Of a DNA stretch of 64,000 nucleotides, positions 26,160-34,301 are shown in pieces; positions within the stretch are counted from its first letter, which is position 1; every line of letters starts with the position of its first letter. The stretch lies in contig CBDBCB010000019.1 of the NCBI GenBank assembly GCA_965202745.1, positions 496,001-560,000 of the forward strand. Reading direction: 5' to 3'. The notes under the pieces are model-generated. The model saw only the letters and a program-made list of their open reading frames with translations, was not told the DNA's origin and did no database searches. The translations under genes were made by a program, and so were the position numbers. This DNA comes from JACKII01 sp965202745 (lineage in GTDB: Bacteria; Pseudomonadota; Alphaproteobacteria; Bin95).

Positions 26160-26969
26160 ATGGCGCAGGCAGGGAAAATGCCCAGCATGTTTGATCTGTC
26201 GGGCCAGGTTGCTGTTGTAACCGGCTCCACCAAAGGCATTGGCAAGGCCATCGCTGCCCGCATGGCCCAGCAGGGGGCCAAAGTCGTCGTCTCTTCGCGC
26301 AAGGCTGATGTGGTTGATGCGGTGACGGCGGAAATCAACAAGGACTTTGCCGCAAATGGGGGAGAGGCGATCGGCGTGCCTGCCAATATCGGCCGCCGCC
26401 CGGAATGCGAGGCGTTGGTTAAGGCAGCGTTCGATAAGTGGGGGCGGATTGATACGTTTGTCGCCAATGCCGCTATCAACCCCTATTACGGCCCGCTTCA
26501 TGAGATTCCGGAAGAGGTTTTTCAGAAGATTATGAGCACCAATGTGCAGAGCCCGATATGGTTCTCCGGCATGGTGTGCCAGCACATGGCGGAGAATGGT
26601 GGTGGTAGTTTCATCATCATATCCTCAATCGGTGGGATATGGGGCGATGCGAAGATCGGCGCTTATAACCTGTCGAAAGCAGCGGATATGCAACTGGTCC
26701 GCAACATGGCGGTGGAATGGGGGCGGCATAATATCCGCGCCAACTGCATTGCGCCTGCATTGGTGAAGACGGATTTCGCCCGTGCGCTCTGGGGAAACCC
26801 CGCGCGGCATGAAAGCGTGTTGATGACCTATCCCATGAAACGCCTGGGAGAGCCTGACGATATTGCGGGTATGGCGCTAATGCTGGCCAGCCGGGCCGGA
26901 AACTGGTTGTGCGGCCAGACGTTGGTGGTGGATGGCGGCATGATGGCCGACATTGGGCACTATGAGTAA
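26160..26969 (+). CDS. short-chain dehydrogenase/reductase (SDR), second copy
   Basis: A 269-residue SDR with TGSTKGIGKAIA (cofactor loop), VANAAIN, IIISSIGG (catalytic Ser) and YNLSKAAD (Tyr-Lys). The end is WLCGQTLVVDGGMMAD. It follows the first SDR after 3 bases and shares most of its core wording (FDLSG-VAVVTG, AAR or ALA-QG/HGAKVVVSSRK, WGKHNIRANC/WGRHNIRANC, YPM-RLGE), which indicates paralogy. Substrate is unknown. It is probably co-transcribed with the cupin and first SDR. Confidence 0.93.
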   Translation: MAQAGKMPSMFDLSGQVAVVTGSTKGIGKAIAARMAQQGAKVVVSSRKADVVDAVTAEINKDFAANGGEAIGVPANIGRRPECEALVKAAFDKWGRIDTFVANAAINPYYGPLHEIPEEVFQKIMSTNVQSPIWFSGMVCQHMAENGGGSFIIISSIGGIWGDAKIGAYNLSKAADMQLVRNMAVEWGRHNIRANCIAPALVKTDFARALWGNPARHESVLMTYPMKRLGEPDDIAGMALMLASRAGNWLCGQTLVVDGGMMADIGHYE

Positions 26970-27301
26970 TGCTGATTGAAACAGCACTTGAGAGCTATTA
27001 AAATGTTACAAGAATTTCCGTTGATTCTCCAAGTTTTCGCCCGTAACGTGTTGGCAGGTAAGAGGGGTGAGCCGGTGAGTGGGAGACTGCTTTTCGGCCA
27101 CAGCTGATAAGGCGCGCAGAAAATAACCACGTTTTGATAGTTTGGGCTTGAGGATCGGCGACGAGTCGGCGCCGCTGGTTGTTAGTGCAGCCAGAGATGC
27201 CAATCGCTCCGACCTTACCTGCGGCGCGTTGCACCGACCACTCAAAGCCCTGCTAATTCGCGAGCCAACAAATAATGCTCGCTATGGAGTAGTTACCTAG
27301 A
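26970..27301. other. intergenic region, no gene supported
   Basis: This 332-base stretch separates the SDR pair from the cold-shock gene. A short TGCTG / CAGCA hairpin lies right after the SDR stop without a T-run. Frames of 78-79 codons on the minus strand show no family resemblance and no good ribosome binding site. The last part presumably holds the promoter and long leader of the cold-shock gene. Confidence 0.4.
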
Positions 27302-27997
27302 ATGTCTGATTTTCGCTGGCCCCCAATTAAGGCCGAAAATGTCACCGTCACGGTGAAATGGTTCAATTCGACCAAGGGCTTTGGTTTCGTTGAACTGGAA
27401 GATGGGACCGATGCGTTCCTGCACGTGTCCGTTCTGCTGGAAAGCGGCCATGACCAACTGACCGACGGCAGCTCTTTGGTGTGTGATATCGCCGATGGCC
27501 GGAAAGGTCAGCAGGTTGCTGCTGTTCATCAGGTGACCTTGGCTGAAGGCAGCCAGGGCCGTGGACCAGGTGGCCCTCGTGCGCCGCGCTCCGGCGGTTT
27601 TGGTGATCGTGGCGGTTTTGGTGATCGTGGCGGTTTTGGTGATCGTGGCGGCTTTGGCGGCGGTGGAGATCGGGGCGGCTTCGGTGACCGTGGTGGCTTT
27701 GGCGGCGGCGGTGGCCGCAGCGCCTATGGCGCGCCGCGTGGCGGCAGTAGATTTGGTGGCGGCCGCGGCGATCGTGAAGATGGCCCAGCAACGGTCGTCG
27801 ATGGTACGGTCAAGTTCTTTAATGCCGAAAAAGGCTATGGCTTCATCGCCCCTGACGACGGCAGCCCGGACGTTTTCGTCTCTGGCCGGGTATTGGAGCG
27901 GATCGGAGTCAATGCGTTGGAGTCGAACCAGCGCGTGCGCGTTTCCGCCCGCCAGGGTCAAAAAGGCATGATCGCCTCCAGTGTTGAACTGCTGTAA
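27302..27997 (+). CDS. double cold-shock-domain protein with a Gly-Phe-Gly-Asp-Arg linker
   Basis: A 231-residue nucleic-acid-binding protein. Cold-shock domain 1 is residues 15-80, with VKWFNSTKGFGFVE (RNP1-like) and DAFLHVSVL (RNP2-like). The linker, residues 85-158, is built from GGFGDR and GGFGGGG units, an RGG-like flexible tract. Cold-shock domain 2 is residues 162-231, with VKFFNAEKGYGFIAPDDG and DVFVSGRVL. Two-domain cold-shock proteins are common in alphaproteobacteria and act as RNA chaperones. The repeat-rich linker is the distinctive point and may support RNA binding or condensation, which is inference. A strong terminator follows. Confidence 0.93.
   Translation: MSDFRWPPIKAENVTVTVKWFNSTKGFGFVELEDGTDAFLHVSVLLESGHDQLTDGSSLVCDIADGRKGQQVAAVHQVTLAEGSQGRGPGGPRAPRSGGFGDRGGFGDRGGFGDRGGFGGGGDRGGFGDRGGFGGGGGRSAYGAPRGGSRFGGGRGDREDGPATVVDGTVKFFNAEKGYGFIAPDDGSPDVFVSGRVLERIGVNALESNQRVRVSARQGQKGMIASSVELL
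27593..27646 (+). repeat. three tandem 18-bp repeats in the cold-shock gene
   Basis: GGCGGTTTTGGTGATCGT occurs three times in direct succession (27593-27610, 27611-27628, 27629-27646), encoding GGFGDR each time. Diverged units (GGFGGGGDR, GGFGDR, GGFGGGGGR) follow to about 27720. The near-identity of the first three suggests recent slippage, so copy number may vary between strains. Confidence 0.9.
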
Positions 27998-28020
27998 CGC
28001 CCAACACTGATTTACAATGC

Positions 28021-28054
28021 GAAAACGCCGGGGCGGTTGCTCCGGCGTTTTTCG
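28021..28054 (+). terminator. rho-independent terminator after the cold-shock gene
   Basis: AACGCCGG / CCGGCGTT stem with a 10-base loop and TTTTTCG tail, 24 bases after the cold-shock stop. Confidence 0.9.
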
Positions 28055-28096
28055 TTAGGGTGCCTGTGTTACTGGCCTCGATGCTGCGGGGCTGGA

Positions 28097-29329
28097 CTAT
28101 GCATACTCGCCTTTGGCCTTCCCACCTGGTGCTGGACCGGCGGCGGCAGTGGCCTCGGTTAAGTCCGTCAGGTAGGCTCCGGCGAACTCCACATGGGCTG
28201 GCGACAGCATCAGGTGAATTGCCGGTGGCGCGCCTGTGCGGGATGAGACCCACCCTTTGGCAAACATCGCGTCGGCAATTTCCATCACATCCTTGTTTGG
28301 ATGGGCGAGTGCGGTAAGGCCCAATTTGGGCGAGCCAACAGGTTCAAACCCGAGTTTACGGGCACCCGTCTCTATTGCCTCGCGTGCTGTAAGAACCTTC
28401 CGTGTGGTCTCCCGGAAGCCCGCATGTCCCAAATGCTGCAACACGGCCCAGGCACCGGCAATGGCTCCCCCGGGGCGGGTGCCGTGCAGTGTTGGAGTCG
28501 TCATGTTACCGGACGGCCAGACGTCAAAGCTGAACGGCTGGTGTTGGTAAAGCTCGCCGGAGCGGTAGAGCACCGTGGATGCCCCTTTGGGTGCGTAACC
28601 GTATTTGTGCAGATCGGCAGAGATCGAGCAGACACCTGGCACGCGGAAATCCCATTCCGGCACCTGAACACCCAACTGTTCTGCGAAGGGCAGGAAATAT
28701 CCACCGACACAGGCATCCACGTGCATCCAGAGGCCGTGGGCAGACGCTATGGCTGCTACCTCCGGAATGGGATCGATCAGGCCGTAGGGGAAGCACGGTG
28801 CGGACGCCATCATCATGATGGTGCGGTCTGTGATGGCGGCTGCCATGGCTTCCGGGTCGGCGGTAAAATCCGGGCGCACCGGTACGCGCACCACGGTCAG
28901 GTTCATTAGGTGAGCGGCTTTGTTAAAGGCCGGATGGGCGGTTTCAGGCGCAATGATCTCCGCCCCCACCGTGTCCACACCACGGGCTGCTGCCCAGTCG
29001 CGGCAGGCTTTGATGGCCATGGTGATGCTGTCGGTGCCACCCGTGGTGAATGCGCCGGCAGCACCCGCTGGCGCGTGTGTCAACTCGTGCGCAATGACTA
29101 TAACGTCTTCCTCCATCGCAGAAAGGCTGGGAAAGGCCCGCAGGCCTAGCGCATTCTCCGCCATGTAGGAGAGATAGGCGCTTTCACCGACCCTCTTCAC
29201 TTCCTCGCCCGCATTAAAGACGAACAGGGCAGTGCGTCCGCTCTTCCAGTCTGCGTCGCCGCTTCGGTGATCTTTCAGTGCGGCGGCCAGTTCGTTCCAG
29301 CCGCGGCCGGTTTCGGGCATGGCTCCCAT
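28097..29329 (-). CDS. PLP-dependent decarboxylase / sphingosine-phosphate-lyase-like enzyme
   Basis: A 410-residue group II PLP enzyme. AFTTGGTDSITMAIKACRDW forms the phosphate-binding part. HVDACVGGYFLPFAE carries the Asp contacting the pyridine ring, and the cofactor Lys is in SADLHKYGYAPKGAS. The DACVGG and HKYGYAPKG wording is that of the sphingosine-1-phosphate lyase / aspartate-decarboxylase-like group rather than glutamate decarboxylases. Substrate unknown. It lies 12 bases after an MmgE/PrpD gene on the same strand, so the two are likely one operon. Confidence 0.88.
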   Translation of the reverse strand: MGAMPETGRGWNELAAALKDHRSGDADWKSGRTALFVFNAGEEVKRVGESAYLSYMAENALGLRAFPSLSAMEEDVIVIAHELTHAPAGAAGAFTTGGTDSITMAIKACRDWAAARGVDTVGAEIIAPETAHPAFNKAAHLMNLTVVRVPVRPDFTADPEAMAAAITDRTIMMMASAPCFPYGLIDPIPEVAAIASAHGLWMHVDACVGGYFLPFAEQLGVQVPEWDFRVPGVCSISADLHKYGYAPKGASTVLYRSGELYQHQPFSFDVWPSGNMTTPTLHGTRPGGAIAGAWAVLQHLGHAGFRETTRKVLTAREAIETGARKLGFEPVGSPKLGLTALAHPNKDVMEIADAMFAKGWVSSRTGAPPAIHLMLSPAHVEFAGAYLTDLTEATAAAGPAPGGKAKGEYA

Positions 29330-29341
29330 GGCGGTGGTGTC

Positions 29342-30772
29342 CTAGCTGGTGGTAAGTGCGTCCATCAAAGGCCAGGCGCTTTCGGCCTGGTCGAGCGTCA
29401 TGACAGCGTCGAAAACCTGTTCCGCCCGCACCCGGTTAAAGGCGCGCTCTGCATTGGCCCAGTATTTTTGTTCGATATCATCGGCGGAAAGGGGGTTGGC
29501 GTCCGAGCCGCGGTTGACGTCTTCACGATAGCGACGGGTCTGTCCGTCCTTGGTTTCAACCACAATCTCGCCTGAGTAATAGTTCGGGAAGCGGGTATTG
29601 GGGTCTTCCGTCCAGCCGACTTTGCCAGCCAGCGCCAAGGCGGCTTCCTCACCATAGGCCTCTGGCTCCAACTCATCCAGTGTAAAGCGGCCGCGCAGGA
29701 AGGACTGCGCAACGATATAGGGTACGGAGAATTGAGCTTCGTAAGCGCTGGCCGGGCGCTGTTTGCCGCTCTCTGGGATGCAGACGACTTCGGCTTGGGT
29801 CGGGTGGATCAGGGCAGTGATGCGCTCGATCTGGTCGGCGGAGAGGCCATCCGACCGCATTTGAAGGGCTGCATCTGCGAAGGAATGGTTGAAGTGGCAG
29901 GCGGGGTATGGCTTGAAGCCGACCTGCTCTAGCTCCCAGGACTGGCCTAAACCGGCCGTGCAGATCGAAAGGTCCGCCTCGTTTTCCTGGCCTAGATGCA
30001 GTTTGAACAGACCATAGCGGCCCTCATAAGCCTCGCTGGGTGCCTCAAAACCCTCCCCCGCCAGCGCTGTGGCGGTGATACCGGCAACCCCCGCCCAGCC
30101 GGGGTGAATACGTTTGGTCCAGGCACCGTCCGACAGGAATTCCAGTGAACCGGCAGCTATGGAGAGGGCGACGCCCTGGGCTTGAGCCATCTTCCGGGCC
30201 GGCTGCCCAGCGAGCTTGCCCGCTGTCAGAGTCGCGCCGAATGCGCCGACCAGACCGGTTGGGTGATGTCCGCGGGAATGGAAGCCGCCTTTCGCGGCCG
30301 CACCAATTCGGGCCGCTGTCTCTACGCCGACGAGGTAGGCGGTCAACAGGTCGGCACCAGAGGCCCCGTATTTCAGGCCTTGCCCCAGAGCGGTGGTGAG
30401 TGCGCTGGCGCTGGCGTGGATCACACCCGCGGTATGGGTGTCGTCATAATCGAGACCGTGGATCAACGTACCGTTCAGCATGACCTGATCGCGCAAGGGC
30501 AGGGACAGAGGCATGCCAATTGCAGGAAAATCACCCTCGCCAGCCAGCCCGCGGATGGCGTTTGCGGCGCGTTGGGCAAAGTCGAACGTGGTTGAAGCGA
30601 GGGCGATGCCCAGACAGTCCAATATATGCAGCTTGGCGCGGGCAACGACGTGCTCTGGCACATCGCCCAGGCTGAGGCCCTCAGCGAAGGTGGCTAGCTG
30701 GCTAGCGATGGGGCCAGCTGAGGCGGTGGAAGTATTCGCATTGGCAGCAGTTGCCGGTCGGACAATTTTCAT
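29342..30772 (-). CDS. MmgE/PrpD family protein
   Basis: A 476-residue protein of the 2-methylcitrate dehydratase / cis-aconitate decarboxylase / iminodisuccinate epimerase superfamily. Family signs: LHILDCLGIALAST near residue 50, NGTLIHGLDYDDTH (the conserved Asp-Asp-Thr-His region), HPTGLVGAFGATLTAGKLAG, KRIHPGWAGVAGI and KPYPACHFNHSFADAA. The exact reaction cannot be told from sequence. Operon pairing with a PLP lyase argues for a dedicated amino or organic acid pathway rather than the methylcitrate cycle, whose prpB/prpC are absent. Start at ATG 30772. Confidence 0.9.
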   Translation of the reverse strand: MKIVRPATAANANTSTASAGPIASQLATFAEGLSLGDVPEHVVARAKLHILDCLGIALASTTFDFAQRAANAIRGLAGEGDFPAIGMPLSLPLRDQVMLNGTLIHGLDYDDTHTAGVIHASASALTTALGQGLKYGASGADLLTAYLVGVETAARIGAAAKGGFHSRGHHPTGLVGAFGATLTAGKLAGQPARKMAQAQGVALSIAAGSLEFLSDGAWTKRIHPGWAGVAGITATALAGEGFEAPSEAYEGRYGLFKLHLGQENEADLSICTAGLGQSWELEQVGFKPYPACHFNHSFADAALQMRSDGLSADQIERITALIHPTQAEVVCIPESGKQRPASAYEAQFSVPYIVAQSFLRGRFTLDELEPEAYGEEAALALAGKVGWTEDPNTRFPNYYSGEIVVETKDGQTRRYREDVNRGSDANPLSADDIEQKYWANAERAFNRVRAEQVFDAVMTLDQAESAWPLMDALTTS

Positions 30773-30847
30773 CGGTCATTTCCCTTTGATCCCTGCACGC
30801 ACTATAGCGGAACCGTCCGGTCAAACCAATGTTTGGACGGGGGGTTT

Positions 30848-31925
30848 CTACAAACTCAACGCCAATTGCTGACCCGCTTTGGGTGGCAGTGTGAACAGGT
30901 CGGTGCGAAGTTCATGGTCGCGGCGGTTCAGGCCCAGCTTGTCAGACGCCAGCCGGAAGCGCTGCCGGATCAGGTCGGCATAGGGGCCGGTACCGCGCAT
31001 CCGTTCGCCGAAATTGCTGCGGTAAAGCGCGCCGCCACGCACCTGGCGGATAAGGCTTTCGACGCGAGCAGCGCGGTCTGGCAGATTTTCCTGCAGCCAT
31101 TCCTGAAACAGGTCTTTGATCTCCAGAAGTAGGCGTATGAGCGTATAGGCCGCTTCTGATGCACCAGCGTCCGCCGCGGCTTCCAGAGTGGGCTCGATCT
31201 CATGGTCGGTGAGGCCGGGAATGATGGGGGCGACGTTGATGCATACCGGAACTCCAGCCTCGCTCAGATGCCGGATCGAGTCTAACCGGCGGGCGGGAGG
31301 TAGCTGCCCTGGGCTCCATAGAGCGTGCCAGCCGGCGGTCTAGGGTCGTGACCAAAATCGTCACGTGACATAAATCCTGACGGGCCATTTGGGACCAAAG
31401 ATCCAGGTCACGCAATATCATCGCGGACTTGGTGACGATACCTGCGGGGTGGCGGAATTTGCTTAGCACTTCAACCACTTGACGGGTGATCCTGTGCTCG
31501 CGCTCTATCGGCTGGTAGGCATCGGTGTTGGCACCGAGCAGGATGAAGGCCGGCTGGTATTTTGGGTTCGACAATTCCTTTACCAGAATCTCTGCGGCGT
31601 CGTGTTTTGCAAACAATTTTGTTTCAAAGTCTTGACCCGGGGAATAGCCCCAGTATGCGTGGGAAGGCCGAGCGTAGCAGTAAATGCAGCCATGCTTGCA
31701 ACCGCGGTAGGGATTGATCGTGCGGTCAAAGCCCAGATCGGGAGACTTGTTATAGGTGATGACGTGACGGCTGGTATCAGCAAGAACCTGGGTTTGGACC
31801 TGCGCCGGCACGGGTGTTTCCCATCCGTCGTCAAAGGCAACCCGCTGGGCGGCTTCAAACCGGCCCGACCGGTTGGAAAGAGCGGCGCGGCCGCGGAGCT
31901 TCGCGGAGATCGAGGATTCGGTCAT
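30848..31925 (-). pseudogene. PA0069-type radical SAM protein, frameshifted
   Basis: The N-terminal part has GFDRTINPYRGCKHGCIYCYARP (residue cue: the Cys triad CKHGCIYCY that binds the 4Fe-4S cluster) and ILVTTLDRRLARSMEPRAAT. After PRAAT the frame shifts near 31305-31315, and the correct continuation (ARRLDSIRHLSEAGVPV, then VAPIIPGLTDHEI and the C-terminal RGGALYRSNFGERMRGTGPYADLI) is in another frame to the stop at 30848. The family is related to spore photoproduct lyase, but its function is not known to me. ATG 31925 is preferred; the frame extends to 31955. One small deletion explains the break. Confidence 0.88.
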
Positions 31926-31984
31926 CGGCGATGTTTTGATCCAAAAACAGAACAAGTAAAGAACATTTTATCGAAAGCGGGCGC

Positions 31985-32659
31985 GTGCTACTAGAACTAT
32001 CCGTTGTGATACCGGCGCTCAATGCGGCTGGTAGCTTGGAGCGGACTATCGCCTGTATCAGTGAGCACGCGGGCGAAGTGATCGTGGTGGATGGAGGATC
32101 GACGGACGGTACCCCTGCACTGGCCAAAAGTTTGGGCGCGCGTCTGATCCAGTGTGAAAAGGGGCGGGGGCTGCAATTGCGGGCCGGCGGAGCCGCAGCA
32201 AACGGAGAATGGCTGCTGTTCCTGCATGCTGACACCCAACTGAGCCTCGGCTGGGAGCAAGCTGTGGGGCTTTTTGCCAATCGGTCCGGCGGTAAACGGC
32301 AAGCTGCCGCTTTGCGCTTCAGCCTGGATGATCCGGCACCGGCCGCGCGCAGACTGGAGCGGATCGTGGCTTGGCGCTGCCGAGCATTCGGCCTGCCGTA
32401 CGGCGACCAGGGCTTGCTAATTTCCCGGTGCCTTTATGAGCGGCTTGGGGGCTACAAAGCCGTCCCGTTAATGGAAGATGTGGAGTTGGTGCGGCGGATC
32501 GGGCGGCGGAACATGGTGATGCTGGAGGCCCGCGCGCTCACGTCAGCGGAGCGGTATTTGCGAAACGGTTATTGGAAGCGTTCGGCCAGGAACCTGGTGC
32601 TTCTGGGTCTGTATTGGCTGGGCGTGCCGCCTCGGCTGTTGGTGCGGGTCTATGGGTAG
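31985..32659 (+). CDS. TIGR04283-type family 2 glycosyltransferase
   Basis: A 224-residue GT-A fold protein. LSVVIPALNAAGSLERTI starts the nucleotide-binding domain, VVDGGSTDGTPALAKS is the sugar-nucleotide loop, and FLHADTQLSLGWE holds the DxD-like metal site (HADT). The family typically sits beside a TIGR04282 protein, as here with an 8-base overlap. The pair is found in many bacteria with an unproven role in making a small glycosylated product. A hydrophobic C-terminal helix (ARNLVLLGLYWLGVPP) may touch the membrane. Confidence 0.9.
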   Translation: MLLELSVVIPALNAAGSLERTIACISEHAGEVIVVDGGSTDGTPALAKSLGARLIQCEKGRGLQLRAGGAAANGEWLLFLHADTQLSLGWEQAVGLFANRSGGKRQAAALRFSLDDPAPAARRLERIVAWRCRAFGLPYGDQGLLISRCLYERLGGYKAVPLMEDVELVRRIGRRNMVMLEARALTSAERYLRNGYWKRSARNLVLLGLYWLGVPPRLLVRVYG

Positions 32660-33287
32660 GCGAATTGCGCGGCGGCAACGGCATGTGATCGTGTTTGCCC
32701 GCAGTCCGGAATATGGCCGGGTAAAGACGCGGCTGGCGCGGGATGTCGGCGCGCTGGCCGCCTGGCGCTTTTACCGCAATACAACGGAGAGCTTGCTTCG
32801 GCGGCTGGAGAACAACCCGACATGGACCGTGTGGTTAGCATGGACGGGGGCGGACAGGCGGGGGTGGCCCGGCCTGCGGAAAGCGATGCGCCAGCCGAGG
32901 GGCGGGCTGGGACCGCGGATGGAGCATTGTCTGCGCAGTGTGCTGCCGGGTGACGTGGTGTTGTTGGGCTCCGACATTCCTGGCATCGGTGCCGGTCACA
33001 TTCAGCGGGCATTTGCCGGTCTGCGTAAGGCTCCGGTAGTGCTTGGGCCGGCGCATGATGGTGGGTTTTGGCTGGTCGCTATCCGGCGCGTGCCAAGCGT
33101 GCCAAAGCCCCTGTTTCCTGCCAATGTGCGCTGGTCGACCGGGGACACGCTTGCGGATGTTGTGGGCAATATGCGCGTGCCCTACATGCTGGCGGATAGG
33201 ATGCATGACGTGGACCATGGCGCGGACTTGCGGGCGTTACAGGAACGGAGAGTGGGCAGGAACGGAGAATGGAATGACCGGCTGTAA
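32652..33287 (+). CDS. TIGR04282-type nucleotidyl/glycosyltransferase (DUF2064)
   Basis: A 211-residue protein. IVFARSPEYGRVKTRLAR is the nucleotide-binding start (Lys-Thr-Arg), VVLLGSDIPGIGAGHIQRAFAGL has the metal Asp, and VLGPAHDGGFWLVAI is the family hallmark. It overlaps the upstream glycosyltransferase by 8 bases and the downstream miaA by 14, so all three are translationally coupled. The role of the TIGR04282/TIGR04283 pair has not been settled to my knowledge. Confidence 0.9.
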   Translation: MGRRIARRQRHVIVFARSPEYGRVKTRLARDVGALAAWRFYRNTTESLLRRLENNPTWTVWLAWTGADRRGWPGLRKAMRQPRGGLGPRMEHCLRSVLPGDVVLLGSDIPGIGAGHIQRAFAGLRKAPVVLGPAHDGGFWLVAIRRVPSVPKPLFPANVRWSTGDTLADVVGNMRVPYMLADRMHDVDHGADLRALQERRVGRNGEWNDRL

Positions 33288-34209
33288 GCGCCTGCCTGTT
33301 CTGGTGATCGCTGGGCCGACGGCATCCGGTAAGTCCGCGCTAGCTTTGCGGCTGGCGCAGGCATTGGATGGAACCATAATCAATGTGGACTCCATGCAGG
33401 TCTACGCCGACTTGCGTGTGCTAACCGCGCGCCCGAGCGAGATGGATGAACAAGCCGCGCCGCACAGGCTTTATGGCTACCTGGATGCGGCAGAGCGGTG
33501 TTCGGCCTGGCGCTGGCGGGATGACGCGATCGCCGCAATCGAGCAGGTTTATGCTGAGGGCAGGCGGCCGATTATTGCGGGGGGCACCGGCTTTTATATC
33601 GAAGCATTGACCCGCGGGTTAAGCCCTATACCCGACGTTCCGGATGACGCGTTAGCGCGAGTCCAATCCAGACTGGATGCGGAAGGGTTGCCCTGGTTGT
33701 TTGCGGCAGTTCAAAAGATAGACCCTGCGTTGACGGAGCGGATTAAACCTGGAGACCGGCAGCGCCTTAGACGCGCACTGGTTGTCTATGAGGCTACCGG
33801 CAAGCCGTTGAGTGAGTGGCAGAAATTGCCGCCCGAACCGCCGATGTTCGACACCCATGCCCTGTGGTTAAACCCGCCGCGAGCTGCATTGTATGCCCGG
33901 TGCGATGCTCGGTTGGAGGCGATGCTGGGTGACGGGGCCCTGGCAGAAGTAGAGGCGCTACTGACCCGCGGACTGGACCCATCCCTGCCCGCGATGAAAG
34001 CGTTGGGGATGGCCGAACTCGGCACCTTGGTGAGAGGTGACATGCCTCTAGGCTCTGCCTTGAGTGCAGCGCAACAATCGACCCGCCGGTTTGCCAAAAG
34101 GCAGGTAACGTGGTTTCGCAATAGATTCGAAAACAGTTTCCGGGTTAATGCGCAATATTCAGAAAATTTATTCGAAAAAATTCTAAGAAAAATACAGGAA
34201 AATGGTTGA
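33274..34209 (+). CDS. miaA: tRNA dimethylallyltransferase
   Basis: A 311-residue enzyme that adds a dimethylallyl group to A37 of tRNAs reading U-starting codons. The P-loop is IAGPTASGKSALALRLAQ; IINVDSMQVYADLRVLTARPS is the substrate-binding stretch, followed by GYLDAAERCSAWRW and IIAGGTGFYIEALTRGLSPIP. The C-terminal STRRFAKRQVTWFRNRF is the family end. ATG 33274 has GGAG 6 bases upstream and overlaps the preceding gene. The family start (VLVIAGPTASGKSAL) follows after 10 residues, which fixes the start. Confidence 0.97.
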   Translation: MTGCKRLPVLVIAGPTASGKSALALRLAQALDGTIINVDSMQVYADLRVLTARPSEMDEQAAPHRLYGYLDAAERCSAWRWRDDAIAAIEQVYAEGRRPIIAGGTGFYIEALTRGLSPIPDVPDDALARVQSRLDAEGLPWLFAAVQKIDPALTERIKPGDRQRLRRALVVYEATGKPLSEWQKLPPEPPMFDTHALWLNPPRAALYARCDARLEAMLGDGALAEVEALLTRGLDPSLPAMKALGMAELGTLVRGDMPLGSALSAAQQSTRRFAKRQVTWFRNRFENSFRVNAQYSENLFEKILRKIQENG

Positions 34210-34301
34210 CGTGCCATCGTGGTCCGACTACTTTGCGCTGCAATGTAGGTAAGGTGGATGATTGCGTCCGCCTTTCGCTAAAAGGCTTCGAGGAAAAGTG
34301 A

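Noticed and set aside
26998..27245. Two 78-79-codon minus-strand frames in the gap before the cold-shock gene
   Set aside because: Overlapping frames with no ribosome binding site, no composition typical of proteins and no recognisable domain.
27593..27720. Tandem repeats as a possible CRISPR or VNTR locus
   Set aside because: The 18-bp units are contiguous without spacers and are in-frame coding repeats of the cold-shock linker.
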